Origin: DATFFO01 sp963744905
GTDB lineage: Bacteria; Actinomycetota; Acidimicrobiia; Spongiisociales; ZC4RG35
Direction: 5' to 3'
DNA length: 64,000 bases
Assembly: GCA_963744905.1 (NCBI GenBank)
Contig: CAVUUV010000010.1
Coordinates: 1 to 64,000 of the forward strand
Shown here in pieces: positions 50,144 to 58,768 of the stretch (position 1 is the first letter of the stretch; the number at the start of each line of letters is the position of its first letter). The notes under the pieces are model-generated. The model worked only from the letters and a program-made list of their open reading frames with translations, made no database searches and had not been told where the DNA came from. A program made the position numbers and the translations under genes.

Positions 50144-52096
50144 ATGCACTTCGCCTCCACCGCCGAAGAGGTCGCCGCCATCACCGATGAGGCGCTGACC
50201 CAATCCGACACACTCATCGACCAAGTGGTCAACGCACCGGACCGCACCTGGGACACGACGATGCGACCCCTCGACGACGTGGCCGGCCTCCTCGGCCGCG
50301 CCTTCGGCCGAGCCGCCTTCATGGGGTACGTACACACCGACGAGACGGTCCGGACCGCCGGACGTCAGGCCGAGGCCCGCATGCAGCAGTGGGCCGTGGA
50401 ATTGATCTTCCGCGACGACCTGTATCGAGCCGTGAGCGACTACGCCGCCACGGACGAGGCCGCTTCCCTGGAGGGAGAGCGGGCCAGATTCCTCGACTTT
50501 TCCCGCCGCGACCTGCGCAGGGCCGGTCATGAGCTCGATCCCGAGACCCGGGCAGAAGTGAAACGGCTCACTCAGAGACTGGTCGAGCTCGGGGTCGCAT
50601 TCGAGTCGAACATCGCCGAGTTCGAGGACGGTCTCACCCTGACTCGTGAGGACCTGGCAGGACTGCCCGATTCCTACATCGAGGGCCTGGCGCCCGGTGA
50701 GGAAGAGGGAACCCTCGAAGTGACCATGGCCTACCCCGACGTAGTCCCCTTCCTGGACCAGGCCGAGCGACGCGATCTGCGCCAGGAGCTCGCCTTCAAG
50801 TTCAACAACCGGGCCATGCCGGAAAACCGTGAGATCCTGGCCGAGGCGGTGGCCCTCCGGGCCCGCATCGCCGAACTGTTCGGTCAGGCTTCATGGGCCC
50901 ATCACCAGCTCGAGGAGCAAATGGCCCGCCACCCCGAAGCGGTTGAGACCTTCTACGACAAACTCGTCCCACCCCTTACCGCCGCCGGCCGCGACGAGAT
51001 CGCCGTCATGACGAAGATGCTGGCCGCCGACACCGGGGATCCCGACGCCGTGCTTCAGCCCTGGGACTGGCGCTTCTATCACACCAAGCTTCGACGGGAG
51101 AGACACGGAGTCGACCCCAACGAGGTAGCCGAGTATTTCCCTCTCGAATCCGTCCTGGCCGGCCTGTTCGACATCACCGGAGACGTGTTCGGGCTGGCCT
51201 ATGAGCCGGCTCAGGTGGAGGCCTGGCATCCCGACGTCCGCTCGTTCCACGTCCGCGACCGCGCCGATGGCCGATTCATCGCCACCTTCCACATGGACCT
51301 CTTTCCCCGGGAAGGCAAGTTCAGCCACGCCGCCGCCTTCCCCCTGGTGCCGGGAAGGCGCAACTCCGACGGCTCCTACCAAAACCCGGTGTCGGCCATC
51401 GTCGCCAACTTCACCAAGCCGTCGAAGGACCGTCCCTCACTTCTGAAACACGACGAGGTCGAGACCCTCTTCCACGAGTTCGGGCATATCCTCCACCAGG
51501 TCTTGACCACGGCGGACCTGGTCAGGTTCTCGGGCTCCTCCACGGAAAGGGACTTCGTCGAGGCGCCGTCACAGATCATGGAACACTGGACCTGGCGTCC
51601 CGACGTCCTGGCCACGTTCGCTCACCACTATCAGACCGGCGAGCCCTTCCCGGAGGACCTGTTGGCGGCGATGGTGGCAGCGCGAAACCTCAACATCGCA
51701 CTCCTCACCCTGCGCCAACTCCAGTTCGGCAAACTCGATCTGGCCCTTCATGGTCCCGGAGCCGCCCGAGCCGACCTGGACCAGATCCACCGCTCCACAA
51801 CCGAGGTAGCGCTGCTGCCGTTGCACGAAGGCACCTTCTTCCCCGCCAGCTTCGGCCACCTGCTGAGCGGATACGACGCCGGCTACTACGGGTACCTGTG
51901 GTCGGAGGTCTACGGCGACGACATGTTCAGCCGCTTCGAGCTGGAAGGGGTGACCGACCCCGCCGTGGGAGCCGAATACCGGACCAAGATCCTCGAAGCG
52001 GGAGGAACCCGCGACGGCATGGACCTGCTGCGTGACTTCCTGGGCCGCGAGCCATCGAACGAGGCCTTCCTCCGCAAGCTGGGCCTGGCCGACTGA
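50144..52096 (+). CDS. M3-family oligopeptidase (thimet oligopeptidase/OpdA-like)
   Basis: This is a cytoplasmic zinc peptidase of 650 residues that trims oligopeptides. The zinc site HEFGH is near residue 445 (ETLFHEFGHILHQVLT), and the third ligand Glu lies in DFVEAPSQIMEHWTW about 25 residues on. DLFPREGKFSHAAAFPL near residue 384 and the C-terminal GYDAGYYGYLWSEVYGDDMFSRF are standard for M3A enzymes. The ATG at 50144 is the first in frame; no clear ribosome site is seen. It diverges from the selenoprotein. Confidence 0.92.
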   Translation: MHFASTAEEVAAITDEALTQSDTLIDQVVNAPDRTWDTTMRPLDDVAGLLGRAFGRAAFMGYVHTDETVRTAGRQAEARMQQWAVELIFRDDLYRAVSDYAATDEAASLEGERARFLDFSRRDLRRAGHELDPETRAEVKRLTQRLVELGVAFESNIAEFEDGLTLTREDLAGLPDSYIEGLAPGEEEGTLEVTMAYPDVVPFLDQAERRDLRQELAFKFNNRAMPENREILAEAVALRARIAELFGQASWAHHQLEEQMARHPEAVETFYDKLVPPLTAAGRDEIAVMTKMLAADTGDPDAVLQPWDWRFYHTKLRRERHGVDPNEVAEYFPLESVLAGLFDITGDVFGLAYEPAQVEAWHPDVRSFHVRDRADGRFIATFHMDLFPREGKFSHAAAFPLVPGRRNSDGSYQNPVSAIVANFTKPSKDRPSLLKHDEVETLFHEFGHILHQVLTTADLVRFSGSSTERDFVEAPSQIMEHWTWRPDVLATFAHHYQTGEPFPEDLLAAMVAARNLNIALLTLRQLQFGKLDLALHGPGAARADLDQIHRSTTEVALLPLHEGTFFPASFGHLLSGYDAGYYGYLWSEVYGDDMFSRFELEGVTDPAVGAEYRTKILEAGGTRDGMDLLRDFLGREPSNEAFLRKLGLAD

Positions 52097-52197
52097 CCAT
52101 CCGGGAACCAACCTCGCCGTTCTCACGTATGGAATAGGTGAGAAGCCACCTGTTGGTCGGGAACCGCCCGGGACGACGGGGCGTCTCAAAAGTGCAG

Positions 52198-52217
52198 AGC
52201 CTCTTTAGGGAGGCTTT
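52198..52217 (+). terminator. Possible terminator hairpin downstream of the M3 peptidase
   Basis: AGCCTC and GAGGCT form a 6-bp stem around a T-rich loop, followed by TTTACC. It could instead be part of the long leader of the next gene. A separate perfect palindrome, GACCGATCGGTC, lies about 35 bases further on. Confidence 0.45.
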
Positions 52218-52363
52218 ACCCCCTGGAAGGCAGGTTGGGAAGACCAGACCGATCGGTCGGCAAGAAAACGGCCACGGCTGGACGGTTCCCGGTTTGAGAT
52301 CTTCCGGGAATTACCAGAAGGCCCGGGGCGTTCGTACAAACGGTCCGGGAGAAAGGAGGGCCC

Positions 52364-52558
52364 GTGAGTGAAACCCTGAAAGGCAAGGCCATCAAGGGCA
52401 TCACACGTGCGTCCCGCCGATACGGAGAGGGGCGGGTTTGTGCTGATCCGAGTTGCGACACCAAGTTGAGCATGTACAACAAGCGCGACTATTGTCACGT
52501 GCACGCACCGGTGAAATTCCCTAGGGTGCGCGGTAGGATCGTTCCTGAGGGGACGTGA
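52364..52558 (+). CDS. Small Cys/His-rich protein, putative zinc-binding
   Basis: This is a basic 64-residue protein. Candidate metal ligands are Cys26 and Cys31 (VCADPSCDTK) and Cys44, His45 and His47 (DYCHVHAP), which suggests a small zinc knuckle. The N-terminal half is rich in Lys, Arg and Gly and may contact nucleic acid. The GTG has a very strong ribosome site (GAAAGGAGGG), five bases upstream. I recognise similar short proteins from actinobacterial genomes but know no function. The 270-base leader is GC-rich with several dyads. Confidence 0.7.
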   Translation: MSETLKGKAIKGITRASRRYGEGRVCADPSCDTKLSMYNKRDYCHVHAPVKFPRVRGRIVPEGT

Positions 52559-52635
52559 CAACGGAAGAAACACCAGATTTGGGCGTCGCGGTTTCAGGTT
52601 CTCTCCCCCTCCCCCGACATCGCGACGCTCATTGA

Positions 52636-52665
52636 GGAGGCCCCGGTCCCCCCGGCCGGGGTCTC
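52636..52665 (+). terminator. Terminator after the small Cys/His protein
   Basis: GAGGCCCCGG pairs with CCGGGGTCTC with one mismatch. A further long-range pairing, GCGTCGCG (52583) with CGCGACGC (52621), lies just before it. Confidence 0.65.
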
Positions 52666-52733
52666 CGTTATGGCCGGGTCCACCAATCCGGGTGCTCCCC
52701 GACAGTCCCATCCTCTTCTGACAAAATCCCCTT

Positions 52734-52754
52734 TACCCCTCCCCCTGTGGGGTA
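52734..52754. promoter_or_regulatory. CsoR operator
   Basis: TACCCC and GGGGTA flank a C/G-tract (TACCCCTCCCCCTGTGGGGTA), the pseudo-palindrome type bound by CsoR repressors. It lies just upstream of the csoR -10 box, so binding would block transcription. Confidence 0.8.
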
Positions 52755-52756
52755 GG

Positions 52757-52762
52757 TATACT
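52757..52762 (+). promoter_or_regulatory. -10 box of csoR-copZ-copA (TATACT)
   Basis: TATACT begins 13 bases before the GTG of csoR, so transcription should start at or next to the start codon (leaderless). Confidence 0.65.
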
Positions 52763-52769
52763 GGGGGAC

Positions 52770-53072
52770 GTGAAGCCTGAGCACAAGAGATCAGCCGTCA
52801 ACCGACTCAAGACGGTGCGGGGCCACCTCGACGCCGTGCTGGGGATGGTCGAACAGGAGCGCTACTGCCCCGACATCATGAAACAGGTGTCGGCCGTTCA
52901 GTCCTCGCTGGAGCGGGTCAACCGCATCCTGTTGCAAAACCACCTCGAGACCTGTGTCACCGAGGCGGTAGCCGAAGGACGCACCGCCCAGATCGTCGAC
53001 GAGTTGATGGAGACCATGAAATACACCGCTTCCGTGACCGGGCCCTCCCCGGCACCCCTGGAGGACACATGA
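52770..53072 (+). CDS. csoR: CsoR-family copper-sensing repressor
   Basis: This is a 100-residue all-helical repressor released from DNA by Cu(I). The Cys-His-Cys copper site is complete: Cys in RYCPDIM near residue 32, His and Cys in NHLETCV near residues 58-62. The helix RLKTVRGHLDAVLGMVEQ is the conserved DNA-contact region. It starts with GTG, has an operator directly upstream and overlaps copZ by four bases, so the three-gene operon is self-regulated. Confidence 0.93.
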   Translation: MKPEHKRSAVNRLKTVRGHLDAVLGMVEQERYCPDIMKQVSAVQSSLERVNRILLQNHLETCVTEAVAEGRTAQIVDELMETMKYTASVTGPSPAPLEDT

Positions 53073-53287
53073 GCACCACCACAATCCTGAGAGTCCCCGA
53101 GATTTCCTGCGATCACTGCAAGCACAGCATCGAAGGCGCCGTCGGCGCCTTGACCGGCGTGGAGTCGGTCAACGTGGAGATCGAGCCCAAGACCGTGCAT
53201 TTGACCTACGACGAGTCCGCCCTGGGGCTCGAGACGGTCAAGGCGGCCATCGAGGCGGTCGGATACGAGGTGCCCGATCAGTCCTGA
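53069..53287 (+). CDS. copZ: Copper chaperone CopZ (HMA domain)
   Basis: This is a 72-residue ferredoxin-like metallochaperone delivering Cu(I) to CopA. The metal motif is ISCDHCKHSI near residue 14, and TVHLTYDESALGLETVKAAIEAVGYEV completes the fold. The ATG overlaps the csoR stop. Its final codons, TCC TGA, and the reading of the following bases are discussed with copA. Confidence 0.93.
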   Translation: MSTTTILRVPEISCDHCKHSIEGAVGALTGVESVNVEIEPKTVHLTYDESALGLETVKAAIEAVGYEVPDQS

Positions 53288-53333
53288 GACCACCACCGAG
53301 GCTCCCGGGCCCGACACGACCCTCACCTTCGAT

Positions 53334-55460
53334 GTGGAGGGAATGACCTGCGCCTCGTGCGCAAGCCGGATCGAACGGGTCCTCGACCGCCAGGAGGGAG
53401 TCGAGGCTGCGGCCGTCAACCTGGCCGGGCGCTCCGCCACCGTCCGGGTCGGAGAGGTGGTCGATCCCGACGCCCTGGCCGACGCTGTCCGCAAGATCGG
53501 TTACGAGCTGACCGTCCGGACCGAGGACCAGGAGCGGCGCAACCTGACCGACTCCTACCAGGTGGAGGCCCGTACCCAGTGGAAGCGTTTCGGGGGGGCG
53601 GCCGCCCTGACCCTTCCTCTGATGGGCCTGGCGATGCTCGGACCCGACGTGCTGTGGGCTCATCTCGTGGAATGGGCCCTGGCCACGCCGATCGTCTTCT
53701 GGGCCGGAGCTCAATTCCACACCAAGGCCTGGAAACAGCTCCTGGCCCGCACCGCCACCATGGACACCCTCATCTCGATGGGCTCGCTGGTGGCCTACTT
53801 CTACTCGATCTGGGCCATCGCCACCGGTGTACCGGTCTTCTTCGAGACGTCGGGGATGATCATCACCCTCATCACCCTGGGACGGGCTCTCGAGGCGCGA
53901 TCCAAGGGACGGGCCTCGCTGGCCATCCAGAAACTGGCCGAACTGGGCGCCCGACGCGCCACCCTCCTCACCGATACCGGTGAACGCGAGGTAGACGTCG
54001 AGTCGCTGGTGCCGGGAGACATCCTTCTGATCCGCCCGGGCGAGAAGATCCCCACCGACGGCGTCATCACCGAGGGGCGAAGCTCAGTGGATGAGTCGAT
54101 GCTGACGGGGGAATCGGTGCCCGTCGACCGTGCGGAAGGCGACGAGGTGATCGGAGGAACGGTCAACCAACAGGGTCGCCTCGTCATGCGCGCCACCCGG
54201 GTTGGCGCCGACACCGCCCTGGCCCAGATCGTACGACTTGTCGAGGACGCCCAGGCCACCAAGGCGCCCGTACAGAGGCTGGCCGACCGTATTTCGGCGG
54301 TATTCGTGCCCACCGTCATGGGCATCGCCGTGGTGACGACGCTGATCTGGCTGGCGTTGGGCAGTTCCCCTTCCGAGGCGGTGCGTGCCGCGGTGGCCGT
54401 GCTCATCATTGCCTGCCCTTGCGCCCTGGGGCTGGCCACTCCCACCGCCATCATGGTGGGCAGTGGTCGCGGCGCAGAGCTCGGGATCCTGTTCAAGGAC
54501 GCCGGCGTATTCGAGCGGGCCCATCAGGTCGACATGGTCCTCTTCGACAAGACCGGAACCCTCACCACCGGGGTCATGGAGCTGACCGATGTGGAGACCG
54601 ATCTCGATCGCCACCGCTTTCTGTACCTGGTGGGGTCGGTCGAGGCGATGTCGGGCCATCCGATCGGTCGGGCCGTGGCAGACGGGGCCGAGGACGAAGG
54701 AGTCGCCCTGACCCGATCCGTCCAGGTGGAGTCGATGGCCGGGATGGGGGTCGTCGGAAATGTCGATGGCGTCGAGGTCGTGGTGGGCAAGGCCAAGCTG
54801 GCCGCCGATCGCGGCCTCGGTGTCTCCGATCGCTGGGCAGATCGCCTGGCCGCCCTGGAGGCACTCGGCAAGACCGCCTTCGTGGCCGGATGGGAGGGCG
54901 AAGCGAAAGGAGTGGTGGCCGTGGCCGACACGGTTCGCCCGGAGGCTGCCGCCACGATCCGCCGCCTGACCGAGCGAGGTGTCCGGACGGGGATGATCAC
55001 CGGCGACAACCATCGGACGGCAGGGGCTATCGCCGACCAGCTCGGCCTGAGCTCGGTCCTGGCCGAGGTGCTACCCGGGGACAAATCGGACGAGGTGCGG
55101 CGTATCCAAAGCCAGGGCGCCACGGTCGCTTTCGTTGGCGACGGCGTCAACGACGCCCCCGCCCTGACCGCTGCCGACCTGGGCATAGCCGTCGGCTCGG
55201 GTTCGGATGTGGCCGTAGAGGCAGGCGGTGTGGTCCTCATGTCGTCCGACTCCCGGCTGGTACCGGTGGCCCTCGATCTGGCCCGTCACACCTTCAAGAC
55301 GATACGCCAGAACCTGTTCTGGGCCTTCGGCTACAACGTGGCCGCAATCCCCCTGGCCGCCACCGGCATCCTCAACCCGATGATCGCTGCCGCCGCCATG
55401 GCCTTCTCCTCGGTCTCGGTCGTCACCAACAGCCTGCGACTGCGTCGGTTCGGTTCCTGA
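53334..55460 (+). CDS. copA: Cu(I)-exporting P1B-type ATPase
   Basis: This inner-membrane copper exporter has 708 residues from the GTG at 53334. It has one HMA domain (MTCASCASRI), eight helices, the TGES actuator motif, the CPC metal motif in IACPCALGLATPTA, the phosphorylation site FDKTGTLTTG, HP in GHPIG and the GDGVNDAPAL hinge. The start is doubtful. The first HMA strand (TLTFDV) is encoded upstream of this GTG, there is no ribosome site, and the same frame stays open back into copZ without ATG or GTG. Initiation at ATC 53277, or a +1 shift at the copZ end, are candidates. Confidence 0.92.
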   Translation: MEGMTCASCASRIERVLDRQEGVEAAAVNLAGRSATVRVGEVVDPDALADAVRKIGYELTVRTEDQERRNLTDSYQVEARTQWKRFGGAAALTLPLMGLAMLGPDVLWAHLVEWALATPIVFWAGAQFHTKAWKQLLARTATMDTLISMGSLVAYFYSIWAIATGVPVFFETSGMIITLITLGRALEARSKGRASLAIQKLAELGARRATLLTDTGEREVDVESLVPGDILLIRPGEKIPTDGVITEGRSSVDESMLTGESVPVDRAEGDEVIGGTVNQQGRLVMRATRVGADTALAQIVRLVEDAQATKAPVQRLADRISAVFVPTVMGIAVVTTLIWLALGSSPSEAVRAAVAVLIIACPCALGLATPTAIMVGSGRGAELGILFKDAGVFERAHQVDMVLFDKTGTLTTGVMELTDVETDLDRHRFLYLVGSVEAMSGHPIGRAVADGAEDEGVALTRSVQVESMAGMGVVGNVDGVEVVVGKAKLAADRGLGVSDRWADRLAALEALGKTAFVAGWEGEAKGVVAVADTVRPEAAATIRRLTERGVRTGMITGDNHRTAGAIADQLGLSSVLAEVLPGDKSDEVRRIQSQGATVAFVGDGVNDAPALTAADLGIAVGSGSDVAVEAGGVVLMSSDSRLVPVALDLARHTFKTIRQNLFWAFGYNVAAIPLAATGILNPMIAAAAMAFSSVSVVTNSLRLRRFGS

Positions 55461-55472
55461 TCTCGCCCGGGC

Positions 55473-56024
55473 TCAAACGACCAGCGGCAGCCAGCGGGCC
55501 ACGGCGCGGTGCAACTCCTCGGGGGTGCCCGAATTGTCGATCACCACGGTTGCCAGGGCGAGCCACTCGGATCGGGTGGGCTGGTTGGCCATGCGTGCAT
55601 CGATAGCCTCGTCGGCCCAGCCCCGCTCACGCAGCCTCTCCCTCCTCACCTCATCGGGGGCATCGACGACCAGGGTGGGCAGGTCGCCGGCCAAAGGGAT
55701 CGGCACCGATAGCTCCAGAACCCCGCGGGTGGTGGCGACCATACGATGACGGAGCTCGTCCGATATGAGCGGGTGGGTGATGGCCTCCAGCTCCTTGAGC
55801 TGGGGCGAGTCGGCAAAGACGATCGAGCCGAGGATGCGCCGATCTATGTGACCGTCAACGATCGCCTCTGGCCAGCGGGCTGCGACCGCCGCCCGGGCAG
55901 GGCCCGCCAGGACGTCGTGGCCCACCAGGTCCGCGTCGATGGTCGCCAGGCCCGAAGCGGCCGCCAGCCGGGTCACGGTGCTCTTTCCCGAACCGATCCC
56001 TCCGGTCACTACCCACCAGCTCAT
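55473..56024 (-). CDS. coaE: Dephospho-CoA kinase
   Basis: CoaE performs the last step of CoA synthesis. The 183 residues start MSWWVVTGGIGSGKST, with the P-loop at residues 8-15. DADLVGHDVL near residue 32, ITHPLI near residue 83 and VVDAPDEVRRERLRERG near residue 118 are the usual blocks. The ATG at 56024 follows TAGAGT by 14 bases. It runs convergently into copA with 12 bases between the stops. Confidence 0.92.
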   Translation of the reverse strand: MSWWVVTGGIGSGKSTVTRLAAASGLATIDADLVGHDVLAGPARAAVAARWPEAIVDGHIDRRILGSIVFADSPQLKELEAITHPLISDELRHRMVATTRGVLELSVPIPLAGDLPTLVVDAPDEVRRERLRERGWADEAIDARMANQPTRSEWLALATVVIDNSGTPEELHRAVARWLPLVV

Positions 56025-56032
56025 GGGAGGCA

Positions 56033-56038
56033 ACTCTA
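56033..56038 (-). promoter_or_regulatory. -10 box of coaE (TAGAGT)
   Basis: Read on the minus strand, TAGAGT begins 14 bases before the ATG at 56024. Confidence 0.45.
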
Positions 56039-56128
56039 GAGCTGACGCTCCCCGGGCGCAGAAGCCAGGGTGCCTCCATGCGTCGCTCAAATCGAGTCGG
56101 GTTGCACGGCCACCACTAAGGTCCCCGC

Positions 56129-56965
56129 ATGCTGTTCGCTCTCCAGGATGAGACCCAGGCCCTGGAGACTCTGGGACGCCTCACCCTCCAGGACTGGCTG
56201 ATTGCCGGAGGCCTGGTCATCGCCTCGGTGATCCTCGCCCGGGTGCTGGCCAGGCTCTTGCGGAAGGTGCTCGGCGCCACCCCCGTTTCCGAGAATGGGG
56301 CCCACCTCATCGGGCGCTTCGTCGCCTATGTGATCGTGATCGTGGGCGTGGTCTATGCCCTGAACACGGTCAATGTTCCCATCGGCCCCCTGCTGGGTGC
56401 CCTGGGAGTGGCGGGCCTCGCCCTGGCGTTCGCTCTCCAGGATCTGGCCGAGAACCTGATCGCCGGGGTCACCATGCAGATCCGCCAGCCCATCAAGCGG
56501 GGCGACGAGATCAAGACCAACGACTACGAGGGAACCGTGCTCGACATCACCCTGCGGACGGTGATCATCGACACGTTCGACGGAGAACGGGTTCACCTCC
56601 CCAACGCCATGGTGTGGAAGAACCCGATACTCGACGCCACTCAGCGCAACACTCGTCGCACCACTCTCATGGTCGGAGTGGCCTACGACACCGACCTGGA
56701 CCGAGCCAAAGAGGTCCTGGAGGAGTCGGTCAAGGCAACCGATGGGGTTCTGGAGCACCCGGCTCCGCTCGCCCTCGTCACCGAGTTCGGCGACTCGTCG
56801 ATCAACTTCGCCGTCCGCTACTGGCATCGACCCCGCATGGCCAATCTGTGGCGGGTTCGTGACGAGGTGGCACGGCAGATCAAGCGCAGCCTCGACCAGG
56901 CGGGAATCGAGATTCCCTTCCCGCAACGGGTGGTGCATCTACCCCCGAATGAGGAGGAGACCTGA
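56129..56965 (+). CDS. MscS-family mechanosensitive channel
   Basis: This is a small-conductance channel of 278 residues with three N-terminal helices. The pore helix region is PIGPLLGALGVAGLALAFALQDLAENLIAGV near residue 87, with the Gly/Ala packing pattern of TM3. The beta domain follows (RGDEIKTNDYEGTVLDITLRTVIIDTFDGERVHLPN). TAAGGT lies 12 bases before the ATG. It likely releases solutes on hypo-osmotic shock. Confidence 0.92.
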   Translation: MLFALQDETQALETLGRLTLQDWLIAGGLVIASVILARVLARLLRKVLGATPVSENGAHLIGRFVAYVIVIVGVVYALNTVNVPIGPLLGALGVAGLALAFALQDLAENLIAGVTMQIRQPIKRGDEIKTNDYEGTVLDITLRTVIIDTFDGERVHLPNAMVWKNPILDATQRNTRRTTLMVGVAYDTDLDRAKEVLEESVKATDGVLEHPAPLALVTEFGDSSINFAVRYWHRPRMANLWRVRDEVARQIKRSLDQAGIEIPFPQRVVHLPPNEEET

Positions 56966-57005
56966 CCCATTGGATAGGCCAACACCGGGTGTAGGTTGTT
57001 AGGAA

Positions 57006-57833
57006 ATGGCGACACTGGAATGGCTGAAGCGACCCATATTGCGTGAGCCCATCGCCCTTCTCGCCTTCACTGGCTGGGGAGATGCCGGGGAGTCGTCGAC
57101 CGATGCCGCTCGCTTTCTGGTCGCCTCGCATGACGCAGAGACGATCGGGCGATTCGACAGCGACTCGTTCTTCGACTTCCAGGTCAACCGGCCCGTGGTG
57201 TCTCTCGACGAGTCCGGGGTTCGCTCTATCACCTGGCCCACGACCGAGATCCTGGTGGTCCGTCTCGACGAGCGGGACGTCGTCGTGGTCCTGGGCGAGG
57301 AACCCAATTACAACTGGAAGCGATTCGTGGCCGAACTGGGCGACGCCCTGGTCGAGTTGGGGGTGAAGACGGCAGTAACGCTGGGAGCATTCGCCGGGCA
57401 GGTGGCCCACACGGTGCCGGTGCCGGTTGTGGGCTCGGCTTCCTCGTCGGGAACCATCACCGCCCACGGCCTCCTTCCCAGCCGTTATGTCGGGCCGACC
57501 GGAATAGTGGGGGTACTCAACAGCACCCTGGCCACCCGCCAGATCCAGGTCATCAGCCTGTGGGCGGCGGTCCCCCACTATCTGTCCAACCAGGCCTACC
57601 CGCCCGGTGTGGAAGCCCTGCTGAGAAAGGCCGGCGAGATCGTCGGCTTCGATCTCGAGATGGATGATCTGACAGAGCGCTCCGAGGAGTTCCGCTCGAA
57701 CGTCGATGCCGCCGTGCACGAATCCGATGAGCTGGCCGATTACGTGCGCCAGCTGGAGACCGAGGGCATGGAGGACGAAGAAGACGGAGACGAGCTGGTC
57801 GAAGAGATCGAAAGATACCTGCGCGACACCTGA
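57006..57833 (+). CDS. PAC2-family protein
   Basis: This 275-residue protein belongs to the PAC2 (proteasome-assembly-chaperone-like) family common in actinobacteria. LLAFTGWGDAGESSTDAARFL near residue 19, VVVLGEEPNYNWKRF near residue 93, GAFAGQVAHTVPVPVVG near residue 126 and the late WAAVPHYLSNQAYPPG are typical. The acidic C-terminus (EDEEDGDELVEEIERYL) is probably disordered or helical. The biochemical role is not established. It ends three bases from the convergent crotonase stop. Confidence 0.87.
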   Translation: MATLEWLKRPILREPIALLAFTGWGDAGESSTDAARFLVASHDAETIGRFDSDSFFDFQVNRPVVSLDESGVRSITWPTTEILVVRLDERDVVVVLGEEPNYNWKRFVAELGDALVELGVKTAVTLGAFAGQVAHTVPVPVVGSASSSGTITAHGLLPSRYVGPTGIVGVLNSTLATRQIQVISLWAAVPHYLSNQAYPPGVEALLRKAGEIVGFDLEMDDLTERSEEFRSNVDAAVHESDELADYVRQLETEGMEDEEDGDELVEEIERYLRDT

Positions 57834-57836
57834 ACC

Positions 57837-58568
57837 TCAGCTACCGGATCTACCCTCCCCGGCCGCGAAGCGAGCCGCTCCCCGTCTCGCCACTTCCAGC
57901 ACCTGACGTCCTCGCTCGGCTTCGCCCTTCAATCCGGCGGCGAGGTCCAGACCCATCCCCTCGTAGAGCGCCCTGCGGTCAGAGAGCATCGTCTCCTGGG
58001 GTGATGCGGCGATCAGATGGGCCAGCTCCAGGGCCGACTCCACAGCCTGGCCGTCGGGGACGAGACGGTTCACCAGCCCGATCTCTTGGGCTTCTCGCCC
58101 CGTCACCGGGCGACCGGTCAGGATCATGTCGAGGGCCCTTCCCTGGCCGATGATCCGGGCCAGACGCTGCGTTCCCCCGTCGACGAGGGGCACCCCGAAG
58201 CGACGCTCGAAGCAACCGAAGACCGCCCCCTCGCCCGCCACCCGCAGGTCGGCCCATAGCGCCAGCTCCAGCCCACCGGCCACCGCATATCCTTCGATGG
58301 CGGCAATCACCGGCTTGTCGAGGGTGGTCCGGGTGGGCCCCAGCCAGCCGTCTTCGTCCTCCACCAGGTCGAACGAGACCAGGTCGGCTCCGGCGCAGAA
58401 GCTGCCGCCGGCACCGGTCAGGATCGCCACTCGCTCCTCGCCCTGTTCGAACTCGGAGAATGCGACCCGAAGGGCATCCGCCGTCGCCTGGTCGATCGCA
58501 TTGCGACGGGACGGTCTATCGATCGTCACCACCACAACCGTTCCGTCGGTGCGACTGCGCACGGTCAT
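57837..58568 (-). CDS. Enoyl-CoA hydratase/isomerase family protein
   Basis: This is a 243-residue crotonase-fold enzyme. RPSRRNAIDQATADAL near residue 19, GAGGSFCAGADLVSFD near residue 51 and AIEGYAVAGGLELALWADLRVA near residue 87 form the CoA and oxyanion sites. The catalytic Glu positions appear kept (CFERRFGVPLVDGGTQRL). It resembles stand-alone actinobacterial EchA proteins, with substrate unknown. TAGGAT lies 12 bases before the ATG. Confidence 0.86.
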   Translation of the reverse strand: MTVRSRTDGTVVVVTIDRPSRRNAIDQATADALRVAFSEFEQGEERVAILTGAGGSFCAGADLVSFDLVEDEDGWLGPTRTTLDKPVIAAIEGYAVAGGLELALWADLRVAGEGAVFGCFERRFGVPLVDGGTQRLARIIGQGRALDMILTGRPVTGREAQEIGLVNRLVPDGQAVESALELAHLIAASPQETMLSDRRALYEGMGLDLAAGLKGEAERGRQVLEVARRGAARFAAGEGRSGS

Positions 58569-58589
58569 CGAGCGATCCTACAACTGAGA

Positions 58590-58613
58590 AGGCCGACCCG
58601 AGGGGGCCGGCCT
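58590..58613 (-). terminator. Possible terminator of the bS22 gene
   Basis: AGGCCG and CGGCCT form a 6-bp stem just beyond the bS22 stop. The T-run is weak. Confidence 0.4.
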
Positions 58614-58618
58614 GGTGA

Positions 58619-58708
58619 TCATTTGCGCTTGTGCCGATTGGCCTTGATGCGCTTGCGGTACTTGTGCTTGGACATCTTCTTACGACGTTTCTTGACCAAA
58701 GAACCCAT
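58619..58708 (-). CDS. Mini ribosomal protein bS22 (AURKAIP1/COX24 domain)
   Basis: This is a 29-residue, extremely basic peptide, MGSLVKKRRKKMSKHKYRKR plus IKANRHKRK. The order MGS-x-x-KKRRKKMSKHK-x-RK is that of actinobacterial bS22, found bound to the 30S subunit in mycobacteria. The stop lies 51 bases from the crotonase start. It is too short for most gene finders. Confidence 0.88.
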   Translation of the reverse strand: MGSLVKKRRKKMSKHKYRKRIKANRHKRK

Positions 58709-58768
58709 AGAACACTCCAGAGATCGGGGAACCTGTACTCCTTAGCTTCGTGGGCCTGACGGACAAGG

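Noticed and set aside
52097..52363. The 270-base leader of the small Cys/His protein as a known riboswitch
   Set aside because: Several dyads are present, but no conserved aptamer core was recognised; it is only described as a possible structured leader.
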